Part shown: positions 7,083 to 8,889 of the stretch, in pieces
Numbering within the stretch: the stretch's first letter is position 1
Layout of the letters: the number at the start of each line of letters is the position of its first letter
DNA from: Puniceicoccales bacterium
Lineage (GTDB): Bacteria; Verrucomicrobiota; Verrucomicrobiia; Opitutales; UBA953
Length of the DNA: 8,889 nt
NCBI GenBank assembly: GCA_031289285.1
Contig: JAITPT010000204.1
Location: forward strand, 1-8,889
Direction: 5' to 3'
Program-made: the position numbers and the translations under genes
The notes under the pieces: generated by a model
What the model saw: the letters and a program-made list of their open reading frames with translations, nothing else
What the model was told of the DNA's origin: nothing
Database searches by the model: none

Positions 7083-7122
7083 TTGACGGGCAGAACGGCG
7101 AGCGATATGCTACTTGTCTATG
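7083..7122 (+). promoter_or_regulatory. Promoter P1, sigma70-like, with an ATG at the expected transcript start
   Basis: TTGACG (7083-7088) lies exactly 17 bases before TATGCT (7106-7111). Eight bases later comes ATG (7120-7122), where a transcript from this -10 element should begin, so any product would come from a leaderless message. The same arrangement recurs 106 bases downstream as P2. The ATG opens the reading frame that later encodes the kinase-like protein. Confidence 0.62.
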
Positions 7123-7188
7123 GAAAGCACTAAGAAAAAGAAGATGTTGGCGCGTTCGCACGGACAATGTTCGCGTAGGCAAATTGGC

Positions 7189-7228
7189 TTGACTGCGGAG
7201 GCGGCGAGCGATATGCTGTCTGGCTATG
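7189..7228 (+). promoter_or_regulatory. Promoter P2, sigma70-like, giving a leaderless start for the 100-residue protein
   Basis: TTGACT (7189-7194), a 17-base spacer and TATGCT (7212-7217) are followed eight bases later by the ATG at 7226-7228. No Shine-Dalgarno sequence precedes this ATG, as expected if the start codon is at or next to the 5' end of the transcript. The hexamers match the consensus at 5 of 6 and 4 of 6 positions. Confidence 0.65.
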
Positions 7229-7528
7229 GGAAACACCGACAAAGCCAAGACAGACAAAACCGAGGCGGGCGAGGACAGCGCGTTTGTTCTGACGCCCAAT
7301 GGGAAGTTTCGTATTCACCGGATGCATTTAGCGGCGTCAGGTCTTACATTGGAGGCCGCAGAGTCTCTGTTGCGACGGGACAAAGAATTTTTGCTGGCTT
7401 ACGAACGCGGTCTGCGGACGTTGTTGGTGCAGACGCCGGAGAGCAGGAAGGAATGGGCACGGAAAAACAATGCGCAATGGGAAGCCGTGGTGGCTGGCCT
7501 TCCGTGCCCGTCGTGGGAATTTGTGTAG
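7226..7528 (+). CDS. 100-residue protein of unknown function, partner of the kinase-like gene
   Basis: I do not recognise this protein. The first 18 residues are hydrophilic (MGNTDKAKTDKTEAGEDS). Then FVLTPNGKFRIHRMHLAASG looks like a short beta strand running into a helix-turn segment, LTLEAAESLLRRDKEFLLAYERGLRTLLV (41-69) is a clear amphipathic helix region, and the tail is Trp-containing (EWARKNNAQWEAVVAGLPCP). It has no signal peptide or membrane segment. The protein-like residue pattern in this frame, against an R/G/S-rich pattern in the overlapping +1 frame, makes this the coding frame. The start lies directly behind P2. Its 3' end overlaps the kinase-like gene, which suggests translational coupling and a shared role. 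A regulator or cofactor of the kinase is possible but unproven. Confidence 0.75.
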   Translation: MGNTDKAKTDKTEAGEDSAFVLTPNGKFRIHRMHLAASGLTLEAAESLLRRDKEFLLAYERGLRTLLVQTPESRKEWARKNNAQWEAVVAGLPCPSWEFV

Positions 7529-8121
7529 CGGACAATCGAGAGGAACTCATCGGTGTCGATGGCTCGCGTCTTCCGCGCTTAGACAGTGGTGCAGAAGCAG
7601 ATGTTTATCTTGATAAAAAACGCGGCGTGGTCTATAAAGTTTTCTCTACAGGCGAGAATGGCACGGCTGGAGATATTTATTTTGTGAATAAAAATGGGCG
7701 TCTCGATTCGCGCAATTCGCACGATAAAAATGACCTTCTGGAAAAGATTTACGTCTTGAATGCTATTGGCGGCGTGCCGACGGAAGTCACAGGGCGCATG
7801 GCCTGTGGAGAGTTGGTTGTTAAGCAGCCATACGGCTGGACGGAAAACGAACTTTCGCATACGGAGCGTTACGCCGTGAATGCTCGCTCTGGGTTGTCGT
7901 GGGTTGCGCCTGATGTAGTGCCGCTGGATTTATTTGATTCGCTTTATGTGACGCAGACGCCGGAAGGTGCATTCTTGGTTGGTGACTTGCACGAGGGAAA
8001 TTATCTACGCAACGCTCGGCACTCAGGACGCATTCTCGACCTCGTAACAACGCGGGTGACGCCAGAAATACTATACACGTTTCCTAAATTAGAAGTGCTT
8101 TTGAAAAGGAATGTCCCGTAG
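7453..8121 (+). CDS. Kinase-fold protein resembling the Kinase-PolyVal/aminoglycoside-phosphotransferase type
   Basis: This is 222 residues from the ATG at 7453. A purine-rich AGGAAGGA lies directly before this ATG. An ATG at 7477 and GTGs at 7504 and 7513 are alternatives. Kinase landmarks appear in order: a glycine-loop-like RLDSGAEADVYLD (residues 42-54); VVYKVF with the presumed ATP-contacting K62; a helix with E97; a hinge region after ELVVKQPYGW; the catalytic-loop-like VGDLHEGN (D178, N183); and RILDLV with the presumed metal-binding D196. The spacing is compact, as in the kinases found in polyvalent phage or mobile-element proteins and in APH-like enzymes. There is no normal HRD or DFG. 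Target unknown. The gene overlaps the upstream small gene by 76 bases in another frame. The stop is TAG, followed by about 100 bases and then repeats. Gene reality is well supported, the family is moderately so. Confidence 0.7.
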   Translation: MGTEKQCAMGSRGGWPSVPVVGICVADNREELIGVDGSRLPRLDSGAEADVYLDKKRGVVYKVFSTGENGTAGDIYFVNKNGRLDSRNSHDKNDLLEKIYVLNAIGGVPTEVTGRMACGELVVKQPYGWTENELSHTERYAVNARSGLSWVAPDVVPLDLFDSLYVTQTPEGAFLVGDLHEGNYLRNARHSGRILDLVTTRVTPEILYTFPKLEVLLKRNVP

Positions 8122-8218
8122 TCATCCCCGTATGGACGGAATGTCGATAGCGTTGCGTCCCGACGGAACGCGAGGTTCGGGCGACACAAACATGGGATTG
8201 AGACCCAATGCCGTTCAA

Positions 8219-8234
8219 CCTAAAAACGGCAGTT
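8219..8234. repeat. Solo copy of the element end, left of E4
   Basis: CCTAAAAACGGCAGTT followed by GAAGGCTAAG stands directly before E4, whose left end repeats the same 16 bases at 8245-8260. The two form a 26-bp-period direct repeat. The 97 bases between the kinase-like stop and this copy (8122-8218) show only a weak interrupted inverted repeat near 8150-8171 and no gene. Confidence 0.8.
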
Positions 8235-8244
8235 GAAGGCTAAG

Positions 8245-8415
8245 CCTAAAAACGGCAGTTGAATCAGGGAGTCTTGCGGAACCTGTTACGCCATCTGCGC
8301 TTAGTGCTTTTGTTCGACGCACCGAAGGGTGCGCCTTCACAAAAGCCCAAGAGAGAAAAACGCATCTGACGCAACATGTTCTCGCAATACTTCCCCTCCA
8401 ACTGCCGTTTTTAGG
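8245..8415. repeat. Full palindromic element E4 (171 bp)
   Basis: The ends are CCTAAAAACGGCAGTT (8245-8260) and AACTGCCGTTTTTAGG (8400-8415), perfect inverted repeats. The centre is CGCACC (8318-8323), loop GAAG, GGTGCG (8328-8333). The arm sequences match E1 in the same orientation (GTCTTGCGGAACCTGTTACG on the left, ATGTTCTCGCAATACTTCCC on the right). It is located between the convergent kinase-like and GH127-like genes. Confidence 0.88.
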
Positions 8416-8420
8416 CTAAG

Positions 8421-8498
8421 TGCAGATGCTGTCCCATGTTCCGCAAGACGACCCGATTTAACTGCCGTTTTTAGGGTAAGTGCCGTTTTTAGGGTAAT
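8421..8498. repeat. Partial element E5 with an 18-bp tandem of its end
   Basis: Bases 8421-8475 match the right half of E3 (GCAGATGC, then TTCCGCAAGACGACCCGATT and AACTGCCGTTTTTAGG), so this is one arm of a reversed element. The unit TGCCGTTTTTAGGGTAAG (8463-8480) is then repeated once with a single change (8481-8498). The array ends 22 bases before the stop codon of the minus-strand gene. Confidence 0.82.
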
Positions 8499-8520
8499 GC
8501 CAGCGTTCCCAGTTGCCTCC

Positions 8521-8889
8521 CTACGGGGCGCGGGGAGGTGTCAAATTTGGAAAGCACGTGAAACTATCTAACAGCGGACCTTTCACTTCGTAGTAGGGAA
8601 TAATTTTCCACGGCGCGGCGTCAGGTGCGTCTATTGTGAAATGCAAAGGTTTGCCTGCAACGGGACGCAATTTCTTTAGAAATTCCGCTGGCGTTAGCGG
8701 AATGTTTGCGATGCCGCGTGACGTTGCGCCCGTTACTGCTAACAACACGGGGCCGTATTCCAGCGCGTATGCGTTTTTGAAGTCCTTCTCGGTGCCTGTG
8801 TATTTTGTCAGGCGCACAGCCAGCGGCAAAACAAAGCGCACGGTGTCGCCTGTTTTCCAGACGCGCTCAATCGTGACATATTTGCCCGG
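8521..8889 (-). CDS. C-terminal part of a GH127-like (DUF1680) beta-L-arabinofuranosidase, 5' end outside window
   Basis: The frame is open from the window edge to TAG (8521-8523 on the minus strand), 122 residues. It begins PGKYVTIERVWKTGDTVRFV, then LPLAVRL and NAYALEYGPVLLAVTG. This matches the C-terminal beta-sandwich of GH127 proteins: a GY(V/L)x(I/L)xRxWxxGDxVxxxLP strand pair followed by a conserved A-x-x-YGPxxLA segment. Later come LHFTIDAPDAAPWKIIPYYEV and a closing hydrophilic tail. The (alpha/alpha)6 catalytic domain with its Zn-binding cysteines and glutamate lies upstream, outside the window. Known members release beta-L-arabinofuranose from plant glycans, and related DUF1680 families include GH146. 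It is convergent with the kinase-like gene, with the repeat cluster between them. Family assignment is good, exact specificity unknown. Confidence 0.8.
   Translation of the reverse strand, partial: PGKYVTIERVWKTGDTVRFVLPLAVRLTKYTGTEKDFKNAYALEYGPVLLAVTGATSRGIANIPLTPAEFLKKLRPVAGKPLHFTIDAPDAAPWKIIPYYEVKGPLLDSFTCFPNLTPPRAP

Larger units (their letters stand above)
7081..7229 (+). repeat. Direct duplication of the promoter and start-codon region (period 106 bp)
   Basis: Bases 7081-7123 and 7187-7229 align without gaps: both read GCTTGAC, then diverge slightly, then share CGGCGAGCGATATGCT exactly, and end in CTATGG. The identity covers -35, spacer, -10 and start codon. Similarity fades on both sides, although TCGCG occurs upstream of each copy. 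It is unrelated to the palindromic elements. Confidence 0.8.

Noticed and set aside
6841..7225. Riboswitch or structured leader in the long gap before the 100-residue gene
   Set aside because: The gap is explained by element E3 and the two promoters, and the predicted transcripts have essentially no leader.
7114..7452. Treating the upstream part of the kinase frame as its true N-terminus
   Set aside because: Its residues are R/G/S-rich and without fold-like pattern, while the overlapping 100-residue frame looks like protein. I kept it only as a speculative alternative product of P1.
8150..8171. Terminator hairpin after the kinase-like gene (GCGTT ... AACGC)
   Set aside because: The arms are short with an internal bulge, and no T-run follows.

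Overview
The window suggests a Gram-negative, GC-rich bacterium, most plausibly a member of Verrucomicrobiota (Opitutales/Opitutaceae-like). This rests on the style of the genes: a large secreted GH78 enzyme, a HIT protein in a small-gene operon, a repeat-associated transposase tail and very few Shine-Dalgarno sequences. No rRNA or other marker gene is present, so the assignment is an inference.

Layout. (1) 1-223, + strand: the 3' end of a gene whose product resembles the C-terminal tail of a REP-associated tyrosine transposase (RAYT, Y1/IS200-like). (2) 225-603: a block of long palindromic repeats, with one partial copy and two full copies. (3) 604-2683, - strand: a compact run of three genes, transcribed 2683 to 604. 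They encode a Q/A/Y-rich one-TM protein, a one-TM protein of unknown function and a HIT-family nucleotide hydrolase/phosphorylase. (4) 2878-6840, + strand: a 1320-residue exported two-enzyme polypeptide, a GH78 alpha-L-rhamnosidase joined to a GH5-like clan GH-A hydrolase. (5) 6870-7046: another palindromic repeat, in inverted orientation. (6) 7081-8121, + strand: a 106-bp-period duplicated sigma70-type promoter whose ATG lies where the transcript should begin. It precedes a 100-residue unknown protein and an overlapping kinase-fold gene. (7) 8219-8498: a further repeat cluster. (8) 8521-8889, - strand: the C-terminal part of a GH127-like (DUF1680) beta-L-arabinofuranosidase that runs off the window.

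How the parts relate. The rhamnosidase fusion and the GH127-like gene fit degradation of rhamnose- and arabinose-bearing plant polysaccharide or glycoside, although repeats and an unrelated gene pair separate them. The palindromic repeats occupy the intergenic spaces at the 3' ends of genes, including both convergent junctions. They share 16-bp ends and a central GCACC/GGTGC hairpin. A RAYT-like gene next to such repeats is the expected arrangement of a REPIN-RAYT type system, but the elements here (164-177 bp, palindromic along their whole length) are longer than classical REPINs.

The two items most worth following up are the repeat family with its RAYT candidate, and the small-protein/kinase module behind the duplicated leaderless promoter.
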